10,543 nucleotides of DNA from Candidatus Margulisiibacteriota bacterium (GTDB lineage Bacteria > Margulisbacteria > Termititenacia > Termititenacales > Termititenacaceae): the NCBI GenBank assembly GCA_031267055.1, contig JAIRZV010000174.1:1-10543 (forward strand), read 5' to 3'. A program made the translations under genes and the position numbers. The notes beneath the pieces are model-generated. The model saw only the letters and a list, made by a program, of their open reading frames with translations. It did no database searches and was not told the DNA's origin. Shown here one piece after another: positions 1 through 5,581 of this stretch (position 1 is the stretch's first letter; each line of letters opens with the position of its first letter).

Positions 1-1158
1 GACACGCGCATTCGGGCGGCGCTGCCGACTCTTCAATATTTACTGGACAGCGGTGTCAAGTCTCTGACGTTGATGTCGCATCTCGGCGATCCCAAAAAAG
101 ATATTAAGAAAGCTCAAGAAAAAGCCGCAAAAGAGGGCAAGCCGTTTGACGAAAAAACTTTCAGTGCGGGCAAACATAAAATGAAGCCTGTGGCCGAGCA
201 TTTGGCTGAATTGCTGGGGCGGCCGGTACAGCTGGCGCCTGCGGCTTTTGGTGCGGAAACAGACGCTCTAGTCAACGCTTTGCCGGACGGTGGCATTTTG
301 ATGCTGGAGAATACCCGTTTTCACAAAGAAGAGACTAGCAAAGAAGCGGCCGAGCGCGAGGTCATGGCTAAAGCGCTGGCCAAATACGGCGACTTGTACG
401 TCAACGACGCTTTTGGCACGGCGCATCGCGCGCACGCTTCGACAGAAACTGTCGCGCATTATTTGCCGGCGGTGGCCGGTCTGCTCATGGAAAAAGAGAT
501 CACCTATCTGGCCAAAGCTGTGGACAATCCAGCGCGGCCTTACGTGGCCATCATCGGCGGCGCTAAAGTCGGCTCGAAAATCGCCGTCCTGCAAAACCTC
601 CTGACCAAAGTGGACACGCTGATTATCGGTGGCGGCATGGCCTATACTTTTTTTAAAGCATTGGGGTACGAGGTCGGCAAATCTTTGTGCGAGGACGAGC
701 AGATCGACACCGCCAAAAAGATCATGGCCGACGCCAAAGCCAAAAACGTAAAATTGATTTTGCCAGCGGACACTGTAGTTGCCGCGGATTTTGCCAATGA
801 CGCGCTGAGCCGCGTGGTGGACTGCGCGGCGATACCGGCGGATCTGGAAGGCATGGATATCGGACCGCAGACTGTCGCGCAAATTACCGCCGCTCTGCAG
901 GGCGCGAAAACTGTGGTCTGGAACGGCCCGCTGGGCGTTTTTGAATTTCCGAATTTTGCCAAAGGCACTTTTGCGGTGGCCAAAGCTGTGGCGGAGAGCG
1001 GCGCGCTGACGATTATCGGCGGCGGCGATTCCGTGTCGGCGGTCAATAAATCCGGTCTGGCTGCCAAGATGTCGCATATTTCCACCGGCGGCGGCGCCAG
1101 TTTGGAGTTTTTGGAAGGCAAAGAGTTGCCCGGTATTGCCGCGCTGCAAAATAAATAA
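1..1158 (+). CDS. pgk: Phosphoglycerate kinase, N-terminus outside window
   Basis: Cytoplasmic glycolytic enzyme that transfers phosphate between 1,3-bisphosphoglycerate and ADP to give 3-phosphoglycerate and ATP. The frame is open from base 1 (DTRIRAALPTLQYLL, the usual segment just after the first strand), so about 20-25 N-terminal residues are missing and 385 are visible. Family landmarks are MSHLG at 73-87, VNDAFGTAHRAHAST near 400-440, GGAKVGSKI near 556-582, VVWNGPLGVFE near 913-945, and the nucleotide-binding IIGGGDSVSAV near 1012-1045. Two oddities lie in the N-domain. The usual SHLGRP reads SHLGDP, and a Lys-rich insertion of roughly 25 residues follows before KPVAEHL. The true start is upstream of the window, so an internal ATG at 73 is not a start. 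Identification is secure; the effect of the insertion is unknown. Confidence 0.97.
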   Translation, partial: DTRIRAALPTLQYLLDSGVKSLTLMSHLGDPKKDIKKAQEKAAKEGKPFDEKTFSAGKHKMKPVAEHLAELLGRPVQLAPAAFGAETDALVNALPDGGILMLENTRFHKEETSKEAAEREVMAKALAKYGDLYVNDAFGTAHRAHASTETVAHYLPAVAGLLMEKEITYLAKAVDNPARPYVAIIGGAKVGSKIAVLQNLLTKVDTLIIGGGMAYTFFKALGYEVGKSLCEDEQIDTAKKIMADAKAKNVKLILPADTVVAADFANDALSRVVDCAAIPADLEGMDIGPQTVAQITAALQGAKTVVWNGPLGVFEFPNFAKGTFAVAKAVAESGALTIIGGGDSVSAVNKSGLAAKMSHISTGGGASLEFLEGKELPGIAALQNK

Positions 1159-1177
1159 AAGAAAGCTGAGTTAAATT

Positions 1178-1498
1178 ATGAACGATAACAACACACCACA
1201 AAACCGCAATGAAGTGCGCAAAAGCATTTTGGAGGCCGTGTCCGGCCACGAGGATGTCATCACTTCTTTTAACGGCACGAAAAAAACGCCGAAACTCACA
1301 CTGGATGAAAATATAGAGCCGCGCACTTTTGGTCTGGGCTATCTGCTTTGGAATTTCTTTGGCGGTTTGTTTTTTGGCTTTGGCCTGCTGATCATGGCGA
1401 TTGTTATGGCGTGGGTTTTATCCAATTATAATGAAGTACGCGCTGTGACAAATCTTTTTGGCAAACTGATCGGCATTTTAATAGCGCTGGGCAAATAA
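1178..1498 (+). CDS. Small single-helix membrane protein, function unknown
   Basis: A 106-residue protein with a hydrophilic N-terminus (about residues 1-50) and a strongly hydrophobic Gly/Phe-rich stretch at about 51-82 (GYLLWNFFGGLFFGFGLLIM), then a short amphipathic tail. This predicts one membrane helix with the charged part probably cytoplasmic. It sits 19 bases after pgk and its TAA overlaps the lspA ATG by one base (TAATG), so it is very likely co-transcribed and translationally coupled with lspA. The Shine-Dalgarno is only moderate (GAAAG/TGAG upstream). The helix and following region loosely recall small membrane proteins of the DUF5665 type, but this rests on memory of the pattern and is weak. 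No catalytic motif is visible. Confidence 0.8.
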   Translation: MNDNNTPQNRNEVRKSILEAVSGHEDVITSFNGTKKTPKLTLDENIEPRTFGLGYLLWNFFGGLFFGFGLLIMAIVMAWVLSNYNEVRAVTNLFGKLIGILIALGK

Positions 1499-1944
1499 TG
1501 TTGTTTTTTCTAATTATCTCATTTCTGCTGACCGCGCTGGATTTTGCCGCCAAGAGGCTGGCCTTGATTTATCTGAAAGGCGGTCTGGAAATCACGCTGA
1601 TCCCGTCCATGCTCAAATTGATTTACGGCGAAAATACCGGCGCGGCTTTCGGCATCTTGCCGGCGGCGCGTTGGTTTTTGATCCTGTTGGCCGTGATCGT
1701 CCTGCTGGTTGTTCTCTGGTACGTGCAAAAAGAGCGCTGCCGCAGCCGCTGGCAGTACAATGGTTTGATTTTTATTTTCGCCGGCGCGCTGGGCAATCTC
1801 ATCGACCGGATTTTTTACGGCTATGTGGTCGATTTCATCAATCTGCCACGCTGGCCGACTTTCAATCTGGCGGATATTTTTATCGACATCGGCGCGGCGC
1901 TGCTGATTATTTATCTGCTTAGATCGACGGAGAAAGAGCGCTAA
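1498..1944 (+). CDS. lspA: Lipoprotein signal peptidase (signal peptidase II)
   Basis: Inner-membrane aspartyl protease that removes signal peptides from prolipoproteins after diacylglyceryl transfer. It is 148 residues with four hydrophobic segments, near the short end of the family. Conserved boxes are visible: GENTGAAFGIL (residues 45-54), GALGNLIDR (96-104), YVVDFINLP (109-117) and FNLADIFIDIGAALLI (122-137). The conserved aspartates are D103, D112 and D126; D112 and D126 occupy the positions expected for the catalytic pair. The start ATG overlaps the preceding stop, indicating coupling. The stop codon abuts the stop of the convergent regulator gene with no base between. Presence of lspA implies lipoprotein export in this organism. 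Confidence 0.97.
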   Translation: MLFFLIISFLLTALDFAAKRLALIYLKGGLEITLIPSMLKLIYGENTGAAFGILPAARWFLILLAVIVLLVVLWYVQKERCRSRWQYNGLIFIFAGALGNLIDRIFYGYVVDFINLPRWPTFNLADIFIDIGAALLIIYLLRSTEKER

Positions 1945-2199
1945 TTACTTAAACAATCTTTCAATACGTATGCCAAAATAATCAGCGATTTTTTTGAGCG
2001 TCATTGCCGATGGATTGGCGTTGCCAAATTCGATGCGGTATAAGAAATATTTGCCCAGCCCGGCGTTGGTGGCAAATTGATCACGGGTTTCTTTGTTCTT
2101 TTCCCGATAATGTTGAACATTGCGCCCGATTTTGCGCAATAAATCATTTTTAGCGTAAAAGACTTTGCTGCTGATTTTGCCTTTTTTGCCTCGCGTCAT
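1945..2199 (-). CDS. XRE-family helix-turn-helix regulator
   Basis: An 84-residue DNA-binding protein made almost entirely of one Cro/C1-type helix-turn-helix domain (about residues 24-78), with a basic N-terminal arm (MTRGKKGKISSK). Family features are the opening IGRNVQHYRE helix, the QFATNAGLGKYFLYRIEFG core covering the turn and recognition helix, and the closing AMTLKKIADYFGI. I chose the ATG at 2199 because GGAG lies just upstream on the minus strand at good spacing; an in-frame TTG at 2220 would add seven residues but has no such support. It is divergent from the PEGA-like genes, and its ribosome-binding site lies inside a palindrome next to their promoter. It is therefore likely to repress that promoter and perhaps itself (inference). 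No peptidase or ligand domain is present. Confidence 0.9.
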   Translation of the reverse strand: MTRGKKGKISSKVFYAKNDLLRKIGRNVQHYREKNKETRDQFATNAGLGKYFLYRIEFGNANPSAMTLKKIADYFGIRIERLFK

Positions 2200-2201
2200 A
2201 A

Positions 2202-2220
2202 TTGTCTCCAATTGGGACAA
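2202..2220. promoter_or_regulatory. Candidate operator: imperfect palindrome TTGTC-N9-GACAA
   Basis: Outer arms TTGTC and GACAA are perfect inverted repeats around a nine-base centre that itself contains CCAATTGG. The site overlaps the Shine-Dalgarno of the XRE gene on one strand and the -35 region of the divergent promoter on the other. That is a suitable place for an autoregulatory repressor. Binding is inferred from position and symmetry only. Confidence 0.5.
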
Positions 2221-2242
2221 ATAATATTGTTTGTGTTATACT
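2214..2242 (+). promoter_or_regulatory. Sigma-70-type promoter for the PEGA-like gene run
   Basis: The -10 box is TATACT at 2237-2242. The -35 candidate GGGACA at 2214-2219 (matching the GACA of the consensus) is 17 bases away. Transcription would begin near 2249, leaving about a 90-base leader that contains the tandem repeats before the ATG at 2338. The -35 box lies inside the candidate operator. Confidence 0.55.
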
Positions 2243-2320
2243 TCCGTATGTACCCGATTGGGACACTAACGAGAACAAAGCTTCCGTATTGCTCAGTGTG
2301 GACACTATCGGGAACAAAAA
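2241..2320 (+). repeat. Two tandem 40-base repeats in the leader
   Basis: Copy one is 2241-2280 and copy two is 2281-2320. Both begin CTTCCGTAT and both end in a shared block: GGACACTAACGAGAACAAA at 2261-2279 and GGACACTATCGGGAACAAA at 2300-2318, with two differences in 19 bases. The middle parts differ, with one base of length change. The GGACA core recurs at the palindrome near 2215. The second copy creates the inverted repeat AGTGT-GG-ACACT at 2295-2306. The repeats lie between the promoter and the start codon, so they could be extra regulator sites or a structured leader. Confidence 0.75.
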
Positions 2321-2337
2321 AACGAAAGGAGTTAAGT

Positions 2338-2778
2338 ATGAGAAAAGGAAAAATAGTTTTGTGGTCAGGTATTGTGTTGCTGTGTATGTTCAGTCAGTTG
2401 TTTGGGTTTGCGACACTTTTTGCAAATGGGGGAGATAATATTGAATTTACAACAAATGTTTCAGGAGTAACTGTGTATAAAAACGGACGGCCATTTACCG
2501 TAATTAACGAAACAAACAAAGCAATTAAAATTCAACGTGAAAAAGGAGAGGTGGTCCTTACATTTAGGAAAGATGGGTATGAGGATAATTATGTTGCCCT
2601 AGAAAGATCTATTGCCGGAGCTTTTTGGTTAAATTTTATTGTGGGGGCTATTTGGGGCGCAAGCTCTGATTTGGGCACTACAGGAACAGCGTCTTCTTTG
2701 CTGGACAGCGCGTTTACGGGCAACTCAATGGAGTATTCCCCCAACAGTTATTATGTCCAAATGGTCAAAAAATCTTAA
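2338..2778 (+). CDS. PEGA-like exported protein, paralogue 1
   Basis: A 146-residue protein with a clear N-terminal signal peptide (MRKGKIVLWSGIVLLCMFSQ, about residues 1-30). A short beta-rich domain follows: a strand ending in FTTNVSGVTVYKNGRP, then EKGEVVLTFRKDGYEDNYVAL. This is the pattern of PEGA-type surface domains (serum-like NxSGvxVyxnG, then FrKdGY). The tail has a hydrophobic FWLNFIVGAIWGASSD segment and ends EYSPNSYYVQM. The Cys in the signal is not in a proper lipobox, so a soluble periplasmic or membrane-attached form is more likely than a lipoprotein. The ATG at 2338 was chosen for its strong GGAG eight bases upstream; a TTG further upstream would absorb the promoter and repeats. 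Relative to paralogue 2 it carries an extra dozen or so residues (about LGTTGTASSLLD). Function is unknown. Confidence 0.85.
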   Translation: MRKGKIVLWSGIVLLCMFSQLFGFATLFANGGDNIEFTTNVSGVTVYKNGRPFTVINETNKAIKIQREKGEVVLTFRKDGYEDNYVALERSIAGAFWLNFIVGAIWGASSDLGTTGTASSLLDSAFTGNSMEYSPNSYYVQMVKKS

Positions 2779-2792
2779 AAGGAGAAGTAAGT

Positions 2793-3194
2793 ATGAGAAA
2801 AATTGTTTTATTGGCGGGGATTATGGCAATGTGCCTGTTTGGCCAGGTGTTTGGTTTTGCAACGTTACTTTCCGGTGGCGGTGATACAATTGCTTTTACC
2901 ACTAATGTTTCAGGCGTAGAGGTCTTGCGTAACGGCGTGCCAATAGTCAGCATTGCAGGAACAATGCATTCCATTAAAATTAAGAGAGAAAAAGGCGATA
3001 CGGTGTTTGTTTTTAGAAAAGATGGTTATCATGACCAGTCTATTATTCTGGGTAGGTCAATGTCGCCATTCTTTTTCGGAAACATTCTTATTGGCGGGGT
3101 ATGGGGTTCTAGTACGGACAGTATATTTACTGATAATTATATGGAATACTCTCCGCAACAATATTACATACAAATGACAAAAAAAGAGTCATAG
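2793..3194 (+). CDS. PEGA-like exported protein, paralogue 2
   Basis: A 133-residue tandem paralogue of the preceding gene, roughly half identical by eye. It has the same order: signal peptide (MRKIVLLAGIMAMCLFGQ), FATLLSGGGDTIAFTTNVSG, VEVLRNGVP, then FRKDGYHDQSIILGRS. A tail follows with FFFGNILIGGVWGSSTD and MEYSPQQYYIQM. The tail fits a recurring bacterial family of small exported proteins in which a PEGA-like domain is followed by a Gly-rich GN-GG-G-D segment and a Tyr/Pro-rich strand. It starts 14 bases after paralogue 1 with its own strong GGAG, so the two are one transcript from a gene duplication. It is AT-rich compared with the flanking housekeeping genes, which may mean transfer. 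A role at the cell envelope is inferred; no enzyme motif is seen. Confidence 0.85.
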   Translation: MRKIVLLAGIMAMCLFGQVFGFATLLSGGGDTIAFTTNVSGVEVLRNGVPIVSIAGTMHSIKIKREKGDTVFVFRKDGYHDQSIILGRSMSPFFFGNILIGGVWGSSTDSIFTDNYMEYSPQQYYIQMTKKES

Positions 3195-3209
3195 ATAATT
3201 TTTTGATAA

Positions 3210-3545
3210 ATGGGCATCAAGTGGACGATATTTCTGTTTTTCTTGTTGCCCATTTTTTTAGCCGCTGACACCAAACTGCCGCCAGCTATGGGCAATGAAA
3301 TAGTTGCGTTTACTTTATTCAATTATGACAATCTGATCGCCGACAGTTATGAAAATGATAAGTCTTACCTGAAGCAGCTGGCATATCTATTGAGTAAAGC
3401 GGCAAAAATTACCGAAGCAGAATGTTTAAATATTCTGCAAAGTCCAGACTTGCGCGCCGAGCCGCTTCCGGTTGCCTATATGTTGAAACTAAACCGCAAA
3501 ATCAGAGCGAGCAGCGGTTTTTATTTTGTCGATACTGATGATTAG
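3210..3545 (+). CDS. Small exported protein, function unknown
   Basis: A 111-residue protein opening with a signal peptide (MGIKWTIFLFFLLPIFLAA, probable cleavage after LAA). A mostly helical, acidic mature part follows (KSYLKQLAYLLSKAAKITEA, later VAYMLKLNRKIRASSGFYFV). I do not recognise the family. There is no convincing Shine-Dalgarno before the ATG at 3210, which is 15 bases after the upstream stop, so translation may depend on read-on from paralogue 2. Its last eight bases overlap the start of the DUF4105 gene (ATGATTAG). That tight coupling suggests it works with that protein, perhaps as a periplasmic partner (inference). Signal peptide, composition and coupling support a real gene. 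Confidence 0.7.
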   Translation: MGIKWTIFLFFLLPIFLAADTKLPPAMGNEIVAFTLFNYDNLIADSYENDKSYLKQLAYLLSKAAKITEAECLNILQSPDLRAEPLPVAYMLKLNRKIRASSGFYFVDTDD

Positions 3546-5229
3546 AAAATTTTTTCTAGGCCTATTATTGGGCATAGCGTTGCTCGGAGCGGAGGATTAT
3601 TGTTACAGCCGCGAATGGTTGAATTTGCTGTATTACGAAAAAACCTGGACAGGCTATCAAAGCGCCGCGGTGTCGGCGGATTTTTTTGTTTCCGCGCGCG
3701 GACGTGACGATCCTCAAGCCGAGTATGCGGCCGCGCTGCGTTTGGCCAAAGCGGATGACACGCAATTTAAAACAAAGTTTCCTTTGCGCTACAAATATAT
3801 TGCCAGGCAAAATAATTTAGAATATATTCCAGCGGTTACGCTGACCGAAAATATCACAAATATAGTTTTGGCTTACCCGAACCGCTATATGCAAAATCCG
3901 GTATCGATGTTCGGGCATCTTTTTTTGGCGCTGGAAACAGAGCGCGGATTTCTGGACAGCAAGATTTGGCATTATGTTGCGGATACGCGCGGCGACACGC
4001 AGGGTTTGGCGTATGCGTTCAAAGGGCTGACCGGCGGTTACAAAGGCGCGTTTCACGAGGAAATGTATTACCAGAAAATCAAAGAATACAATTACCTGGA
4101 GGACAGAGAAGTTTTGTACTATGACTTAGAACTTTCTCCCGAACAGATCGAAGATTTGCGGTTGCACTATATCGAACTGCGTAACACATTTTTTTACTAT
4201 TATTTTTTGGACGCCAACTGCGCGTACTATATCGGTAAGTTTTTAAATGTCGTTTTAACCCAAGACACTGTCGGTCGGGCTCTGTATGTGTTGCCGGCGG
4301 AGTTGATTAACAATCTCCGTGCGGTTGGCTTGCTGCGCAACGAGCGGACGCGGCCGGCTGCAACCAAAACATTCAATTGTCTTTACAATAATTTAGATAA
4401 CAAACAAAAAGCGCAAGTCCGTGTACTGTTGACTGCGGGAGTTGAGGATACGGACGCTGATACAGAAACGCTAAGAACTTTTTTGGCTATTTCAGAATTT
4501 ATGATCAGCAATCAAAGTGAATCTGCCGATATTATCAGGCGTAACAGGCTGCTGGCGTATCGCAAACTCAATGCGGACAACGTATATCAAGCGCGTCCGA
4601 TTATGAACGCACGGAAAAATGCGCAAAACATTGCGCATAATTCTTTTAAACTGACAATTTTTCCGCAAGAATTTGTGGGATTGTCTTTTAGCCCCATTCA
4701 TTTTTCCGGCAATGTGGCAAGCGCTGATCTGGAAATTAAAGATGTTAAGTTGTTTGATTTTGGCCTAAAAAGTTATGCCGGCGAAATGTTGCGTTACGGT
4801 TTTGATTTGCTGGCGATCGACAATTTTGTGCAAAGCAATGCTGTCTTGCCCGCTGTTTCTTGGTCGGCCAAAAGCCAGTTTTCTTTTCAGCAGAATCTCG
4901 CGGCCAATCAAGAGCTGTATTTGGGCTATGCTTTTAATCTGCTGAATAATGGTTTGTTTTACATTTTGCTCGGCGGTAATTATGCCAATTATGATGACAG
5001 CCGGGAAAAAGATTTGGAACATTTGTATTTAACTTCTGGCGGAAAGATCGGCGTGAAGCAAAATCTAGGGCAAAATTGCTATTTGATATTGGAATATGCG
5101 CGCAAGTATAAAAACGATTACCAGACGGCAGAATTGACATATAAATGGCAGAATATCCTTGGCAAAATAACTTGTCTAAATGTTGCTACGGAGCTGTCTG
5201 GCAAATTGAGCGCGGAATGGTTGTTTTGA
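3538..5229 (+). CDS. DUF4105 (Lnb N-terminal periplasmic domain) protein with probable C-terminal barrel
   Basis: A 563-residue exported protein. A signal peptide (MIRKFFLGLLLGIALLGA) leads into an N-terminal helical region (REWLNLLYYEKTW), then the DUF4105 core at about residues 100-250. The core shows NPVSMFGHLFLAL with H127, YAFKGLTGGYKGAFHEEMYY, KEYNYLEDREVLYYDLELS and the YYFLDANCAYYIGKFL motif with N227-C228. After about residue 350 the sequence turns into alternating polar and aromatic strands ending in a terminal Phe (AEWLF), typical of an outer-membrane beta barrel. The start at 3538 lies inside the previous gene's end. A TTG at 3526 is in frame, but the ATG gives a cleaner signal. 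The family is common in diderm bacteria and its biochemical role is not settled. The invariant His and Asn-Cys hint at a thiol hydrolase (inference). Confidence 0.9.
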   Translation: MIRKFFLGLLLGIALLGAEDYCYSREWLNLLYYEKTWTGYQSAAVSADFFVSARGRDDPQAEYAAALRLAKADDTQFKTKFPLRYKYIARQNNLEYIPAVTLTENITNIVLAYPNRYMQNPVSMFGHLFLALETERGFLDSKIWHYVADTRGDTQGLAYAFKGLTGGYKGAFHEEMYYQKIKEYNYLEDREVLYYDLELSPEQIEDLRLHYIELRNTFFYYYFLDANCAYYIGKFLNVVLTQDTVGRALYVLPAELINNLRAVGLLRNERTRPAATKTFNCLYNNLDNKQKAQVRVLLTAGVEDTDADTETLRTFLAISEFMISNQSESADIIRRNRLLAYRKLNADNVYQARPIMNARKNAQNIAHNSFKLTIFPQEFVGLSFSPIHFSGNVASADLEIKDVKLFDFGLKSYAGEMLRYGFDLLAIDNFVQSNAVLPAVSWSAKSQFSFQQNLAANQELYLGYAFNLLNNGLFYILLGGNYANYDDSREKDLEHLYLTSGGKIGVKQNLGQNCYLILEYARKYKNDYQTAELTYKWQNILGKITCLNVATELSGKLSAEWLF

Positions 5230-5248
5230 TACTGACCGAATTTTTTAT

Positions 5249-5277
5249 TTGACAATATGTGGCCAGTAGGCTACAAT
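5249..5277 (+). promoter_or_regulatory. Near-consensus promoter of the toxin-antitoxin operon
   Basis: TTGACA at 5249-5254 and TACAAT at 5272-5277 are separated by exactly 17 bases. Transcription should start about seven bases after the -10 box, at 5283-5285, which is the toxin ATG itself. A small inverted repeat, GTAG-G-CTAC at 5266-5274, overlaps the -10 box and could be bound by the antitoxin. A second small palindrome, TGGCCA, lies just before it. Confidence 0.8.
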
Positions 5278-5282
5278 AAGTT

Positions 5283-5579
5283 ATGGCTATTGAAGTCGTT
5301 AAATCAGATATTTTTAATAAATGGTTTTTAGGACTCAGAGATAAAAAAGCCAAAGCAATTATTGACGAGCATATTTATAGAATAACCAATGACGATATGG
5401 GAAAGGTCAGAAATGTCGGTGGAAGAATTTTAGAAAAGAAAATTTATTACGGCGCGGGATATAGACTGTATTTTATAAACAAAAATAATGTGATGATTTT
5501 TTTATTGTGTGGCGGAGATAAATCAACCCAGAGCAAGGATATTAAGTTGGCGCAAAGAATAGCAAAGGAGATAAAATAA
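5283..5579 (+). CDS. RelE-superfamily (Gp49/HigB-type) addiction module toxin
   Basis: A 98-residue toxin of the class annotated as putative addiction module killer protein, related to RelE/HigB mRNA-cleaving toxins. Hallmarks are FNKWFLGLRDKKAKAII (residues 11-27), GKVRNVGGRILEKKIYYGAGYR (40-61, the conserved core before a Tyr/Arg pair) and FLLCGGDKSTQSKDI (73-87), the family signature. It probably inhibits translation when free, and is neutralised by the antitoxin encoded two bases downstream. There is no Shine-Dalgarno. The promoter spacing puts the transcript 5' end on the ATG, so it is likely read as a leaderless message. AT content is higher than in the adjacent housekeeping genes. Cleavage activity itself is inferred from the family. 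Confidence 0.92.
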   Translation: MAIEVVKSDIFNKWFLGLRDKKAKAIIDEHIYRITNDDMGKVRNVGGRILEKKIYYGAGYRLYFINKNNVMIFLLCGGDKSTQSKDIKLAQRIAKEIK

Positions 5580-5581
5580 AA

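Noticed and set aside
268..1149. Long open frame on the minus strand across pgk
   Set aside because: It is the shadow of a confirmed pgk gene; the protein is rich in His/Arg/Gln with no family pattern, as expected from the reverse strand of GC-rich coding DNA.
1159..1177. Terminator or promoter between pgk and the small membrane protein
   Set aside because: The 19-base gap has no hairpin or promoter boxes; co-transcription is simpler.
2200..2300. Clear promoter for the XRE gene on the minus strand
   Set aside because: TATTAT-like and TATAAC-like boxes exist, but none has a matching -35 box at normal spacing, so I did not list one.
2241..2320. Leader repeats as a small CRISPR array
   Set aside because: There are only two units, the blocks between conserved parts are short and partly similar, and no cas genes are nearby.
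2212..2337. Extended start for the first PEGA-like gene, adding about 42 residues
   Set aside because: The extension would begin at a TTG inside the -35 box, run through the promoter and leader repeats and hide the signal peptide; the ATG at 2338 has a strong GGAG.
2338..3194. PEGA-like proteins as lipoproteins
   Set aside because: The Cys in each signal (VLLC, MAMC) lacks the small residue needed at -1, so no valid lipobox is present despite lspA nearby.
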